Assembly (NCBI GenBank): GCA_013112585.1
Contig: JABFGH010000005.1
Span: forward strand, 156,501 to 220,500
Origin: Ignavibacteriota bacterium
GTDB lineage: Bacteria; Bacteroidota; Ignavibacteria; Ignavibacteriales; Melioribacteraceae
DNA length: 64,000 nucleotides
Direction: 5' to 3'
Shown piece by piece: positions 30,545 to 39,877 of this stretch. The notes under the pieces are model-generated. The model had not been told where the DNA came from and searched no databases. It saw nothing but the letters and a program-made list of their open reading frames with translations. Position 1 is the first letter of the stretch, and every line of letters begins with the position of its first letter. The translations under genes and the position numbers were made by a program.

Positions 30545-31504
30545 TTATTTTTTCAATTCTTCAATCAAAGCAGGCACAACCTCAAAAACATCGCCGGCAA
30601 TTCCATAATCTGCAACCTGAAATATCGGTGCATCTTTATCTTTATTAATAGCCACAATGTATTTAGATGACCGCATACCGGCAAGGTGCTGAATTGCTCC
30701 TGAAATTCCTAACGCAACATAAAGAGTAGGGGAAACGGTTTTACCGGTTTGACCAACCTGCTCATTATGAGGTCTCCATCCGGCATCAACTACAGCTCGC
30801 GATGCACCAACAGCCGCACCAAGCTGCGCTGCTAATTCTTCAACAAGTTTAAAGTTATCAGGTTCCTTTAAACCTCTACCGCCGGAAACAATAATGTCGG
30901 CTTCTGCAACATCCAATTTATCGGCAGATTTTTTAAGCTCAACAACTTTGCAGTTTAGTTTAGGATCGCTAACTTCAACAACATTAACTTCTGCTTTATC
31001 GCCGGTTGGTTCTCCCGGTTTAAAAACATTCGGGCGAATCGTAAATATTTTTTTATCGCCATTTACATTTACATTAATCAACGCTTTACCAGCATAAACT
31101 GGACGAAGAGCTTTTACATTTTCACCTTCAAATTCAAAATTGGTGCAGTCAACAGCAATACCCGCATTAATTTTTACCGCAGTTAATGGTGCAAGGTCTT
31201 TACCCATTGCACTATTTGAAAATATCAATACGTCACTGCCTGTTTCCTCTGCATGTTTCGCCAATAGATCAGCATAAGCGGAGTTTGAATAGTTTGCTAA
31301 GTCAGTATTTTTATAATGTGTAACTTTATTAATACCATATCCGCCTATTGTATCTAAGCCTTCAACATCGTTACCAATACAAATAGCTTCAGCTTGCGAG
31401 CTTAATTTATTTGCAAAATCGGCTGCAATTTTTACAGCTTCAAATGATGACTTTTTAATTTGTCCGTTTCTCTGTTCAATAAATACTAATATATTTTTTG
31501 CCAT
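30545..31504 (-). CDS. etfA: Electron transfer flavoprotein alpha subunit
   Basis: FAD-binding subunit of the ETF heterodimer that takes electrons from acyl-CoA dehydrogenases. It has a 319-residue N-terminal nucleotide-fold domain, then the C-terminal FAD domain with SGGRGLKEPDNF, RAVVDAGWRPHNEQVGQTGKTV (in two parts) and GISGAIQHLAGM, all hallmarks of EtfA. It lies 9 bp downstream of etfB. The presence of two acyl-CoA ligase-like genes elsewhere in the window fits a fatty-acid-oxidising lifestyle, though they are not linked to it. Confidence 0.96.
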   Translation of the reverse strand: MAKNILVFIEQRNGQIKKSSFEAVKIAADFANKLSSQAEAICIGNDVEGLDTIGGYGINKVTHYKNTDLANYSNSAYADLLAKHAEETGSDVLIFSNSAMGKDLAPLTAVKINAGIAVDCTNFEFEGENVKALRPVYAGKALINVNVNGDKKIFTIRPNVFKPGEPTGDKAEVNVVEVSDPKLNCKVVELKKSADKLDVAEADIIVSGGRGLKEPDNFKLVEELAAQLGAAVGASRAVVDAGWRPHNEQVGQTGKTVSPTLYVALGISGAIQHLAGMRSSKYIVAINKDKDAPIFQVADYGIAGDVFEVVPALIEELKK

Positions 31505-31513
31505 TTTTTCCCC

Positions 31514-32260
31514 TTAAATAACTTTAGCTTCTTCTTTTAATAAACGAACTAACTCCGGTACGGCGGATGAATCTGTACCAACAATTTTACCCGGTTCTTT
31601 CGGTGCCGGTTTTTTCATTTCAAGTATTTCAACACTATTTTCAGAAACTGCGGCATCTTTCTCTTCAATCGTTTTTCGCTTAGCAGCCATTATACCTTTT
31701 AGTGCAGCATATCTTGGTTCGTTCAAACCCTTTTGGCAAGTGATAACTGCCGGTAATGAAGTTTCAATAACTTCACGTCCGCCTTCAATTTCTCTTTCGG
31801 CTGTAATTTTTTCGCCGTCAAGTTTCAGATCAACCGCAACGGAAACGCAGTTATAGCCGAGCATTTCAGCGGTTAATTGTCCTACAATTGAATTATCGTA
31901 ATCAACGGATTGTTTACCGAAAAATACAATCTGTGCATCTTGTGCTTTTATTTCTTCAGCTAAAGCTTTTGCAACGCCAACGGAATCTCTGTAATTATCA
32001 TCCTTCAATAAAACTCCGCTATCGGCTCCCATTGCAAGGGCTTTTCTTATTGATTCTTTATTATTATCGGGACCCACACTAACGACCACAACATCCCCGC
32101 CTTGTGCTTCCTTTGTTTTAAGTGCTTCCTCAACCGCAATTTCATCATAAGGATTTAAAACGTACGTTACACCGTTTGCATCAATAGTCTTGTTATCAGA
32201 ACCAACGACAATTTTTGTTGCCGTATCAGGTACGTGACTCACACAAACAACTATTTTCAT
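31514..32260 (-). CDS. etfB: Electron transfer flavoprotein beta subunit
   Basis: AMP-binding subunit of ETF. It is 248 residues long, starting MKIVVCVSHVPDT, with the adenine-binding LNPYDEIAVEEAL, VSVGPDN and GKQSVDYDNSIVGQLTAEMLG segments. First gene of the etfB-etfA unit, with GGAGGAAAA just before its ATG. It is divergent from clpS across a 137-bp AT-rich region. Confidence 0.96.
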   Translation of the reverse strand: MKIVVCVSHVPDTATKIVVGSDNKTIDANGVTYVLNPYDEIAVEEALKTKEAQGGDVVVVSVGPDNNKESIRKALAMGADSGVLLKDDNYRDSVGVAKALAEEIKAQDAQIVFFGKQSVDYDNSIVGQLTAEMLGYNCVSVAVDLKLDGEKITAEREIEGGREVIETSLPAVITCQKGLNEPRYAALKGIMAAKRKTIEEKDAAVSENSVEILEMKKPAPKEPGKIVGTDSSAVPELVRLLKEEAKVI

Positions 32261-32365
32261 TTTTCCTCCATAATTTCAATACTGTTAATGTTTTTCAAAT
32301 TGCTTATACATAACTTAAATTTGAAAACTCAATATATTAAAATTTATTTTTTTATTACAATTTTA

Positions 32366-32373
32366 TAAATTTG
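32366..32373 (+). promoter_or_regulatory. Probable -7 promoter element of clpS
   Basis: TAAATTTG fits TAnnTTTG and lies 25 bp before the clpS ATG at 32398. It overlaps the TTG at 32371, which therefore is unlikely to be the start. Confidence 0.45.
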
Positions 32374-32397
32374 ACAACAAAATTACTTATAATAATT

Positions 32398-32685
32398 ATG
32401 ACATTAGAAAAACCCGACAGAGCCTTAGAACCTGAATTTGAAGAAGAGACCAGCGTTGAGATTGAAAGTAGAGTTATATTGTTCAATGATGACTGGCATA
32501 CTTTTGATGAAGTTATTGAACAATTAATTAAAGCGGTTAATTGTTCTTTTGATGTCGCAAGGGGATTTGCATTTGAAGTTCATGTAAAAGGTAAGGCTGT
32601 AGTATTTACAGGGGATTTACAGAAATGTTTACGTGTTTCTTCAGTTTTAGAAGAAATTGCACTTCACACACAAATCGTATCATAA
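32398..32685 (+). CDS. clpS: ATP-dependent Clp protease adaptor ClpS
   Basis: Adaptor that brings N-degron substrates to ClpA/ClpP. The start at ATG 32398 gives 95 residues: an acidic flexible N-terminus, then the ClpS core with VILFNDDWHTFDEVIEQL (substrate-pocket Asn-Asp-Asp), a central helix and FTGDLQKCLRVSSVLEEI. An upstream TTG at 32371 would add nine residues but coincides with a promoter-like element. No clpA lies beside it. Confidence 0.88.
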   Translation: MTLEKPDRALEPEFEEETSVEIESRVILFNDDWHTFDEVIEQLIKAVNCSFDVARGFAFEVHVKGKAVVFTGDLQKCLRVSSVLEEIALHTQIVS

Positions 32686-32828
32686 ATTATCATTTTAAAT
32701 TTTTGCCTTTTTTAATCGAAAAAGTAAACTTTTCTCTTAATTTCTTCAAAAGTTAAAAATCATACAAAGGCATAAAAATTGATGAATCACTTTTGAGAAG
32801 AGAGATTATCAATTAAAATAAAATTAAA

Positions 32829-33932
32829 ATGAAAAAGCTAATAATCACAAACCTTGGGATTATGCTGCTTCTGATGCTGTTTTCCTGCGAAACAGTTGAT
32901 CAGAATATTGAAGAGGAATTAAACGCAGACATACCGGAAGACCCCACTGAAATTACACTCCCTAATCCGGCATTTAATAATATTGAGCCGGCAGCATCTG
33001 TATCTGTTTCATCCATGAATGAAAAAAGAATGCAGCTTAACATATTAGATCTAAGGCATCCGCAAACTAACATACCTATTAAGCTGAATTACAATTCTGA
33101 TCAACCCGAACTATCAAACATATTTATTGCCGAAGATGGACTGCTTAAAGGATTGAAAATCTCGCAGGCAAGCCCCGAAAATGTAAAAGTTATTGATATA
33201 GTTTTTGCAGTTGATAACTCCGCCAGCATGGAACAGGAGAATGATATAATTGCACCGAACATTTTAGACTTTGCAAACTTTTTAATCAACAGCGGTTTGG
33301 ATGTTAGATTTGGTGTAGTTGGTTATGTAGCAAGAGTTTCGGGCGCTTTAAATTTTACCGACTTGAATACATTAACAGAATATTTAACAAAAGGCTGGGG
33401 TGTTGAAAGAACACGGGGGTTCGGAGGGCACGATAGTACAACGCTGGCGAACAACTCATTTCTTTTTGCTGATGGCACCGATGCACCAACTGTGCAAAAT
33501 GGAATTGTCGGGATTTTATTTGCAGATACATATTTTAACTGGCGGACAAATGCCAGCCGTGTATTCATTAATTTTACCGATGATGGAATTCATTCCAACG
33601 GAAAAAAATGGAACATTGAACATTTGTGCAGAAGCATTGCAGGCAAAGCTACAGTCCATTCCGTTTTTTCTCAGGATACATCACTCGTTGCCTGGAGTAA
33701 TTTAGTTGAAAGACCCTGGCAGATGAGCGAATGCACCGCCGGCAGTGCGTTATTTGTGCAGCCAAATCAGAACTTATTGAATTTAGCATCACTGCCTGTT
33801 ACACAAGTTCTTAAAAACAGCTACAAGATTGAGTTTAGGAAGAATGACGATAATGTAGCCGAAAGAGTTATTGAATTGCTGATCCGTACTTCGGATGCCG
33901 ATGGGTATAAGCAGTTTAATGTTACTTATTAA
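32829..33932 (+). CDS. VWA-domain lipoprotein
   Basis: 367-residue exported protein. The signal peptide ends in a lipobox (LLMLFSC, Cys near 19), so it should be lipid-anchored. After an acidic linker comes a short beta domain, then a von Willebrand factor A domain from about 120 with the metal-ion-dependent adhesion site DNSASM and a later NFTDDGIHSNG segment. Likely binds a protein or surface ligand; the partner is unknown. It stands alone between clpS and ychF. Confidence 0.85.
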   Translation: MKKLIITNLGIMLLLMLFSCETVDQNIEEELNADIPEDPTEITLPNPAFNNIEPAASVSVSSMNEKRMQLNILDLRHPQTNIPIKLNYNSDQPELSNIFIAEDGLLKGLKISQASPENVKVIDIVFAVDNSASMEQENDIIAPNILDFANFLINSGLDVRFGVVGYVARVSGALNFTDLNTLTEYLTKGWGVERTRGFGGHDSTTLANNSFLFADGTDAPTVQNGIVGILFADTYFNWRTNASRVFINFTDDGIHSNGKKWNIEHLCRSIAGKATVHSVFSQDTSLVAWSNLVERPWQMSECTAGSALFVQPNQNLLNLASLPVTQVLKNSYKIEFRKNDDNVAERVIELLIRTSDADGYKQFNVTY

Positions 33933-34039
33933 ACATAAATGAAAAAATTCAAATAATATTTTTCTTTATCCCGTTATTCCTATAATATTTCTCTTAATAA
34001 TTGTATTTTTAATTTTTGAAAAATAATTAAAAGAGAAAT

Positions 34040-35122
34040 ATGCAGATAGGATTAGTTGGATTACAGTACACGGGTAAAACTACATTATTCAATACAATTG
34101 CAGGTAAAGAAACCGACATCAGTGCGGGTTTGAAAGAAGAAGCCTCTATTGAAGTTGTAAAGGTGCCTGATGAACGCTTGGATAAACTCACCGAAATATT
34201 TAATCCGAAGAAACAAGTTAATGCAACGATTGAAGTATTTGATTTTCCGGGTCTCCGCATGTCGGACGATGGGAAAATGAATATCACAAATGCTTTTTTA
34301 AATAGTGTAAAAGATAACGACGCAATTTTTTATGTAGTTCGTCAATTCAAAAATGATGCTGTGCCTCATCCTAAAAATGAAATCAATCCCCTTAAAGATA
34401 TTCAATATCTCGATGAAGAATTTTTATTGTATGACCTGGATTTTCTTGAAAGAAGAATTGAGAAGCTTAAAAGAGATGTAATGAAGATCAAGGATGACAA
34501 ACTCAAAAAGGAACTCCCCTTAATTGAAAAATGTTTGAAACATGCAGAGGAGGAAAAGCCGCTGCGAACATTATACCTTGATGAGAACGAACGAAAGTTA
34601 TTATCGGGCTACCAGCTAATTACCTTAAAGCCCCTTGCAATTGCAATAAATTTAGATGAAGATTCGATCGGTGAAGAAGAGAAAATTATTAATGAAGTAA
34701 AAGAAAATTTAATTGATAAAGAAATTTTAGTAATACCGTTCTTTGCAAAAATTGAAAATGAATTAGCCTCGCTTAGCGAGGAAGACCGCATGACCTTTAT
34801 GGAAGATTACGGCATCAAAGAATCTGCGTTATCAAAAATTTTAAGAACCGCTTATAATATTTTAGGATTAAATTCATTCTTTACAGTCGGTGAAGATGAA
34901 TGCCGTGCCTGGACGATAAAAGAAAACTTCACTGCACAGCAGGCTGCGGGTGTAATTCACACAGACTTTTTCAATAAGTTTATCCGTGCGGAGGTTGTTC
35001 ATTACGAAGATTTTATAAAACATGGTTCATTCAGCAAGTGCAAGGATGAAGGTGTTTGGCGATTGGAGGGTAAGGAGTATTTAGTTGAAGACGGCGATAT
35101 AATGAATATCAGACACAGTTAA
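34040..35122 (+). CDS. ychF: Obg-like ATPase YchF
   Basis: P-loop NTPase of the OBG family, universally conserved and linked to ribosome and redox-stress physiology. The Walker A motif GLQYTGKTT is near 5-13 (most relatives have GLPNVGKST), switch 2 is DFPGL near 67, there is an inserted coiled coil at about 130-180, and the C-terminal TGS domain contains FFTVGEDECRAWTIKENFTAQQAA (two parts). It is 360 residues long. The variant P-loop suggests a YchF-like subfamily rather than the standard enzyme. Confidence 0.88.
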   Translation: MQIGLVGLQYTGKTTLFNTIAGKETDISAGLKEEASIEVVKVPDERLDKLTEIFNPKKQVNATIEVFDFPGLRMSDDGKMNITNAFLNSVKDNDAIFYVVRQFKNDAVPHPKNEINPLKDIQYLDEEFLLYDLDFLERRIEKLKRDVMKIKDDKLKKELPLIEKCLKHAEEEKPLRTLYLDENERKLLSGYQLITLKPLAIAINLDEDSIGEEEKIINEVKENLIDKEILVIPFFAKIENELASLSEEDRMTFMEDYGIKESALSKILRTAYNILGLNSFFTVGEDECRAWTIKENFTAQQAAGVIHTDFFNKFIRAEVVHYEDFIKHGSFSKCKDEGVWRLEGKEYLVEDGDIMNIRHS

Positions 35123-35148
35123 TTTCTATAAAATTAAAAGGAGAAGTT

Positions 35149-36615
35149 ATGTCAAAAGAAGTTATTGAAGGATTAAAACCGGAATTGATTTGGAACTACT
35201 TTTATGAAATTTCACAAGTTCCGCGTCCTTCTAAAAAAGAAGAAAAAATTATTGAGTACGTTAAAAAATTTGCTGCCGATAGGAACTTAGAATTAAAACA
35301 AGATGAAACAGGAAATCTTGTAATTAAAGTACCGGCAACACCGGGTTACGAAAATGCTCCTACCGTTGTGCTGCAAGGTCATTTGGATATTGTCTGCGAA
35401 AAAAATAAAGGTACCGAACATGATTTTGATAACGACCCGATAAAGTTAATACGCGATGGTGAATGGATAACAGCAGACGGCACAACACTTGGTGCCGATA
35501 ACGGAATTGGTGTTGCAGCGGCAATGGCTCTATCAACAGACCCCGATGTAACCCATGGTCCGCTTGAAATTTTATGCACTGTTGACGAAGAAACCGGAAT
35601 GACAGGCGTTATGGGATTGCAGCCGGGATTTATAAGCGGCGAAATGCTCTTGAATATGGATTCGGAAGAAGACGGTGCATTTTATGTAGGCTGTTCCGGC
35701 GGGCAGGATACAATGGGTGTCTTTAAAATTTCATGGGCACAAGCTAAAAAAGATTTAGCTCCTTACGAACTAATGGTAACCGGATTAAAAGGGGGGCATT
35801 CAGGATTAGATGTTGCAGCAGGAAGAGGAAATGCAATTCAAATGCTTGGTCGTATGCTCAAGAAATTCCCGGTTAAATATCGTGTTGCTAAACTTATCGG
35901 CGGATCAAAAAGAAATGCGATACCGAGAGAAGCAGAAGCTGTAATTTTAATTGATCCGAAAGATGAGAGTACCGTTGCAGAGTTTGCAAAGAAGTATGTT
36001 GCAGATTTACTTTTAGAGTATGAAAAAAATGACGGCGGATTAGACATCACATTAAAAAAATTAAATGACAACTATGATAAAGTATGGAAGAAGAAATTTA
36101 CAAAGCGAATTGTAAATGCTTTATCATCATTGCCCAATGGAATACAGGCTATGAGTGCAGATATACCGGATTTAGTTGAGACATCAACAAACCTTGCAAC
36201 AGTAACAATGGAAGGTGATGAATTGAGAATCGGTACAAGTCAGAGAAGTTCAATTGAACCTGCTAAACATGCAATCTCCGGCGCTGTTAAAGCAATATTA
36301 GAACTTGCCGGTGCCGATGAAATTTTAGTTGGTGATGGTTATCCCGGGTGGCAGCCGAATATGGATTCTGCATTGCTGAAATTTTCAAAAGAAGTTTTTA
36401 ATGAAATGTACGGTAAAGACCCGGAAATAAAAGCTATACATGCGGGATTAGAATGCGGACTGCTTGGTGCTACTTATCCGGGACTTGATATGATCTCTTT
36501 CGGTCCAACAATTGAAGGTGCACATTCGCCTGATGAAAAATTAAATATTAAAGATGTTGAAAAATTTTATAATCTTGGTAAAGCACTGCTTGAAAAAATT
36601 GCAAAGAAAAATTAA
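35149..36615 (+). CDS. pepD: Aminoacyl-histidine dipeptidase (peptidase M20, PepD type)
   Basis: Cytosolic dizinc dipeptidase, broad specificity including X-His. It has 488 residues with zinc-ligand motifs QGHLDIVCEKN (His/Asp near 83), LGADNGIG (bridging Asp), DEETGMTG (general base Glu-Glu), NMDSEEDG and the final AHSPDE His. It carries the lid domain between the catalytic parts. GGAGAAG lies 7 bp before the ATG. It is the last gene before the trp attenuator region. Confidence 0.94.
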   Translation: MSKEVIEGLKPELIWNYFYEISQVPRPSKKEEKIIEYVKKFAADRNLELKQDETGNLVIKVPATPGYENAPTVVLQGHLDIVCEKNKGTEHDFDNDPIKLIRDGEWITADGTTLGADNGIGVAAAMALSTDPDVTHGPLEILCTVDEETGMTGVMGLQPGFISGEMLLNMDSEEDGAFYVGCSGGQDTMGVFKISWAQAKKDLAPYELMVTGLKGGHSGLDVAAGRGNAIQMLGRMLKKFPVKYRVAKLIGGSKRNAIPREAEAVILIDPKDESTVAEFAKKYVADLLLEYEKNDGGLDITLKKLNDNYDKVWKKKFTKRIVNALSSLPNGIQAMSADIPDLVETSTNLATVTMEGDELRIGTSQRSSIEPAKHAISGAVKAILELAGADEILVGDGYPGWQPNMDSALLKFSKEVFNEMYGKDPEIKAIHAGLECGLLGATYPGLDMISFGPTIEGAHSPDEKLNIKDVEKFYNLGKALLEKIAKKN

Positions 36616-36638
36616 TTAATGATGCAGTAAAATATTAC

Positions 36639-36669
36639 TTGACATCTGAGAATTAAATTTTAATCTTTG
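36639..36669 (+). promoter_or_regulatory. Candidate trp operon promoter
   Basis: TTGACA at 36639-36644 is followed 16 bp later by TAATCT, overlapping TAATCTTTG, a near match to the Bacteroidota -7 element. Transcription would begin near 36673, only a few bases before the leader-peptide ATG at 36680. Confidence 0.5.
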
Positions 36670-36679
36670 CATTCAAATT

Positions 36680-36760
36680 ATGAAAAACTTAAACATAAAT
36701 ATTGAAAATAAAAGCAGCCGGTTAAACTGGGCTTGGTGGTGGAATATATTGAGTACGTAA
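36680..36760 (+). CDS. trpL: trp leader peptide
   Basis: A 26-codon frame, ATG 36680 to TAA 36758-36760, ending in a cluster of tryptophans: residues 17-21 read WAWWW (codons TGG GCT TGG TGG TGG). Four Trp in 26 residues, followed by an intrinsic terminator and then trpE, is the layout of a ribosome-mediated attenuator. When Trp-tRNA is scarce, the ribosome should stall on these codons and favour read-through. There is almost no 5' leader or Shine-Dalgarno, which is common in this phylum. The peptide itself is expected to have no function beyond control. Confidence 0.85.
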   Translation: MKNLNINIENKSSRLNWAWWWNILST

Positions 36761-36824
36761 AGCATCAGTGATAACCAAAAATTATAAACCCTTCTTGGCT
36801 ATGCTGAGAAGGGTTTTTTTATTT
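36761..36824 (+). terminator. trp attenuator: antiterminator segment and intrinsic terminator
   Basis: The terminator is a perfect 10-bp stem AAACCCTTCT (36786-36795) / AGAAGGGTTT (36807-36816) followed by TTTT and ATTT, 12 bp before the trpE start. A competing structure is possible: AGCAT (36761) and CCAA (36775) just after the leader stop can pair with TTGG (36795) and ATGCT (36801) in the terminator loop, which would break the terminator when a ribosome stalls at the Trp codons. Confidence 0.85.
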
Positions 36825-36835
36825 ATAGGAAAAAA

Positions 36836-38314
36836 ATGAATTTTGAAAAATTTAAAATACTCTCACAAAATTATAAACTTGTTCCGGTTTATGAAAAGAT
36901 AACAGCCGATTTACTTACACCTGTATTGGCTTTTATTAAACTGCGCACTAATAATAAGTTCTGTTTCCTCTTTGAATCGGTTGAAGGAATCGGCAATTTA
37001 GCCCGCTACTCTTTTATTGGAATGAACCCATCCAAATTAATAACCAATAAAGGAAAGAACATTAAAGTTGAATCTGATGGTAAAATTGAAAATTACCAAA
37101 TGAGTATTTTTGATTACTTCAAAGATGAAATAAAAAATTTTAACTCGCCCAAAATTGATGAACTGCCCGATTTTACGGGCGGCATTGTCGGTTATCTCGG
37201 TTTTGAAAATGTTGCCTTAATTGAAGATGTAATTGAGTTTGACGGACATGATGAAAATGATTTTCCCGATTCTTTTTTCGGCGTGTTTGAAAATGTAATA
37301 GCGTTCGATCATTACAAGCATCAAATTATTCTTATCTCTAATGCCGATTTGAAAAAGAATGATGATGTTGAATCTGCCTATAAAAATTCAAAAGAAAAAT
37401 TATCAAAAATAAAAAATGAACTTATGACAGTTACCGAACATAAGTCGGACTTTAAACTGCTTGATGATGAATTTGCAAATTTTGATATGGAAGAATTTTA
37501 TAAAACTGTTGATGCCGGGAAGAAAAATATTTTTGAAGGTGATGTTTTTCAATTAGTTCTATCAAAAAGATTTTCTTCAAAGTATAAAGGTGATTTGCTA
37601 AATGTATATCGAGCATTAAGAATAATCAACCCTTCGCCGTACATGTATTTTATGCAGTTTGATGAGGACCTTACCGTGATTGGAACATCGCCGGAAGACT
37701 TAATAAAAGTTAAAGATAACAAGGCAGCTATTCTGCCGATAGCAGGAACACGGAGAAGAGGAAAAACCAAAGAAGAAGATATTGCACTAGAAAAGGAATT
37801 ACTTGGCGATCCTAAAGAAATTGCCGAACACCAAATGCTGGTTGACTTAGCAAGAAATGATTTGGGCAGAGTTTGTAATTATGATAGTGTTAAACTGACT
37901 GAAGAGAAATCAATTCATCGCTTTTCTCACGTTATGCATATTGTTTCGCGGGTTGAAGGAGAATTGAAAAAGGATAAAGACTGCGTTGATGCACTGACTG
38001 CAAGCTTTCCCGCCGGGACTGTATCGGGCGCACCAAAGATAAGAGCGATACAATTAATAAATGAATATGAAAAATTGAAACGAAACATTTATGCAGGTGC
38101 AATCGGTTATATAGATTTTAGCGGCAACCTTGATCTATGTATCGCAATAAGAACTTTATTTGCCGATAAGAAAAAAATTTACTGGCAGGCAGGAGCAGGC
38201 ATTGTTGCAGATAGCCAGCCTGAACTTGAGTTGAAAGAAATTTATAATAAATCAAAAGCATTGTTAAGCGCACTAAAATTTGCCGGGGAGATTGATGAAA
38301 GTATTAATAATTGA
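36836..38314 (+). CDS. trpE: Anthranilate synthase component I
   Basis: Makes anthranilate from chorismate with ammonia from TrpG. 492 residues: the N-terminal regulatory domain holds the Trp-binding region (LLFESVEG-like FLFESVEGIGNLARYSFIG, about 42-60), and the C-terminal chorismate-binding domain has FPAGTVSGAPKIRAIQLI and ECRAGAGIV-like WQAGAGIVADS. It is the first structural gene after the attenuator and overlaps trpG. Feedback inhibition by Trp is expected from the family. Confidence 0.97.
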   Translation: MNFEKFKILSQNYKLVPVYEKITADLLTPVLAFIKLRTNNKFCFLFESVEGIGNLARYSFIGMNPSKLITNKGKNIKVESDGKIENYQMSIFDYFKDEIKNFNSPKIDELPDFTGGIVGYLGFENVALIEDVIEFDGHDENDFPDSFFGVFENVIAFDHYKHQIILISNADLKKNDDVESAYKNSKEKLSKIKNELMTVTEHKSDFKLLDDEFANFDMEEFYKTVDAGKKNIFEGDVFQLVLSKRFSSKYKGDLLNVYRALRIINPSPYMYFMQFDEDLTVIGTSPEDLIKVKDNKAAILPIAGTRRRGKTKEEDIALEKELLGDPKEIAEHQMLVDLARNDLGRVCNYDSVKLTEEKSIHRFSHVMHIVSRVEGELKKDKDCVDALTASFPAGTVSGAPKIRAIQLINEYEKLKRNIYAGAIGYIDFSGNLDLCIAIRTLFADKKKIYWQAGAGIVADSQPELELKEIYNKSKALLSALKFAGEIDESINN

Positions 38315-38861
38315 TAATTACGATTCGTTCACTTACAATCTTGTGCAGTTGGTAGGCAAATTTGTAAACGATATAGAAGTATATCGAAATGATAAAATTA
38401 CTGTTGATGAAATAAAAAATATTGCTCCGGATAAAATTATTATTTCTCCCGGACCCGGTAAACCTCAAGATTCAAAAATATCACTTGATGTGATAAAAAG
38501 TTTAGGCACCGAAACACCAATACTGGGCGTATGTTTGGGGCATCAGGGTATCGGTATTTCATTCGGCTGCAAAATAAAACATGCCCCAACATTAATGCAC
38601 GGTAAAACATCAAAAATATTTCATAATGAAAAAACAATATTTAAAAACCTGCCGCAGGGATTTGCCGCAGGCAGGTATCATTCATTAGTAATTGATAAAA
38701 CAACAGTACAGGATGAATTAGAAATTACTGCGGAAACAGAAGACAAAGTGATTATGGGTGTTCGTCATACACGTTATCCCATTGAAGGAATTCAATTTCA
38801 TCCCGAATCAATATTAACTCCCGATGGAGCAACAATTATAAATAATTGGTTAGAATTATGA
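38295..38861 (+). CDS. trpG: Anthranilate synthase component II (glutamine amidotransferase)
   Basis: Class I glutamine amidotransferase supplying ammonia to TrpE. It opens MKVLIIDNYDSFTYNLVQ, has the oxyanion SPGPGKP, the nucleophile in GVCLGHQ (Cys near 80) and His-Glu in FHPESIL. The start is set at ATG 38295, with GGGGAG just upstream and a 20-bp overlap with trpE; an ATG at 38280 would add five residues. It is 188 residues long. A CCTGCC...GGCAGG palindrome lies inside the gene near 38648-38675 without disturbing the protein. It is a monofunctional subunit, not fused to TrpD. Confidence 0.96.
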   Translation: MKVLIIDNYDSFTYNLVQLVGKFVNDIEVYRNDKITVDEIKNIAPDKIIISPGPGKPQDSKISLDVIKSLGTETPILGVCLGHQGIGISFGCKIKHAPTLMHGKTSKIFHNEKTIFKNLPQGFAAGRYHSLVIDKTTVQDELEITAETEDKVIMGVRHTRYPIEGIQFHPESILTPDGATIINNWLEL

Positions 38862-39877
38862 TTAAAGAATCAGTACTAAAAATAATAGATGGGGAAGACC
38901 TATCGTTTGAAGAATCCTTTGAAGTTATGAACAAAATAATGACCGGGAAAGTTGATGATAGTTTAATTGCCGCTTTGTTAACCGGACTAAAAACGAAAGG
39001 TGAATCAGCAAGTGAAATAGGCGGGTTTGCAAGTTCAATGCGCAGCAACGGTATTAAAATTAATTGTGATATTGAAAATACAATAGATGTATGCGGAACG
39101 GGCGGCGATAATTCCGGTACATTTAATATTTCAACCGCTGCATCGTTTGTAGTTGCAGGAGCGGGCTTAAATGTTGCCAAGCACGGTAACCGGTCTATTT
39201 CAAGCAGCAGCGGCAGTTCCGATGTGCTTACTGAACTTGGCGTTAATATTAGCTTATCGCCCGAACACTCGGAGCGTGCGCTGGATGAAATTGGGATTAC
39301 ATTTTTATTCGCACCTTTGTATCATCCAGCAATGAAGCATGTTGCGGAGGTGCGGCGTGCTTTAGGATTCAAAACAATTTTTAATATGCTCGGTCCTCTT
39401 ACAAACCCTGCCGGTACAAAGAAACAGCTCATCGGTGTTTTCAATGATTCGGCGAGTGAAAAAATGTCGAGCGCGGTAGATTTTCTCGATATGGAAAGAG
39501 TTTGTTTTATCTGCGCCGAAAATAAGTATGATGAATTTATATTAAATGGTGCAGTGCAGATCTCTGAGTATCATAAAGGTAAAGAATTAAGAACATATAA
39601 AATTACATCAGATAATTTTAAGTACAGCAATTTTCATTTGGATGAAATTAAAGGAGCGTCAGCCGCAAAAAATGCAAAAATTATTTTATCTGTATTGAAA
39701 GATAAAACTAAAAATGCAGCTTACTATGTTGTTGCCGCAAATGCTGCGCTCGGTCTTTATGCTTCGGGGTTTTCATCCGATTTTATTGAGTGCAGGGATG
39801 CAGCCGAAGAGTCTATCAATTCCGGTAAAGCATTTAACAAATTAGAAGAATTAAAAAAATACAGTATTGCAGTATGA
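38858..39877 (+). CDS. trpD: Anthranilate phosphoribosyltransferase
   Basis: Joins anthranilate to PRPP. The glycine-rich DVCGTGGDNSGTFNIST (PRPP binding, about 76) and KHGNRSISSSSGSSDVLTELG (split here into its parts) are diagnostic. The start is the ATG at 38858, which overlaps the trpG stop as ATGA; the frame opens earlier at a TTG that is less likely. It is 339 residues long, and its TGA overlaps the trpC ATG. Confidence 0.96.
   Translation: MIKESVLKIIDGEDLSFEESFEVMNKIMTGKVDDSLIAALLTGLKTKGESASEIGGFASSMRSNGIKINCDIENTIDVCGTGGDNSGTFNISTAASFVVAGAGLNVAKHGNRSISSSSGSSDVLTELGVNISLSPEHSERALDEIGITFLFAPLYHPAMKHVAEVRRALGFKTIFNMLGPLTNPAGTKKQLIGVFNDSASEKMSSAVDFLDMERVCFICAENKYDEFILNGAVQISEYHKGKELRTYKITSDNFKYSNFHLDEIKGASAAKNAKIILSVLKDKTKNAAYYVVAANAALGLYASGFSSDFIECRDAAEESINSGKAFNKLEELKKYSIAV

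Noticed and set aside
38648-38675. CCTGCC palindrome as an insertion breaking trpG
   Set aside because: The reading frame and the expected RYHSL motif spacing are unchanged, so the protein is intact.
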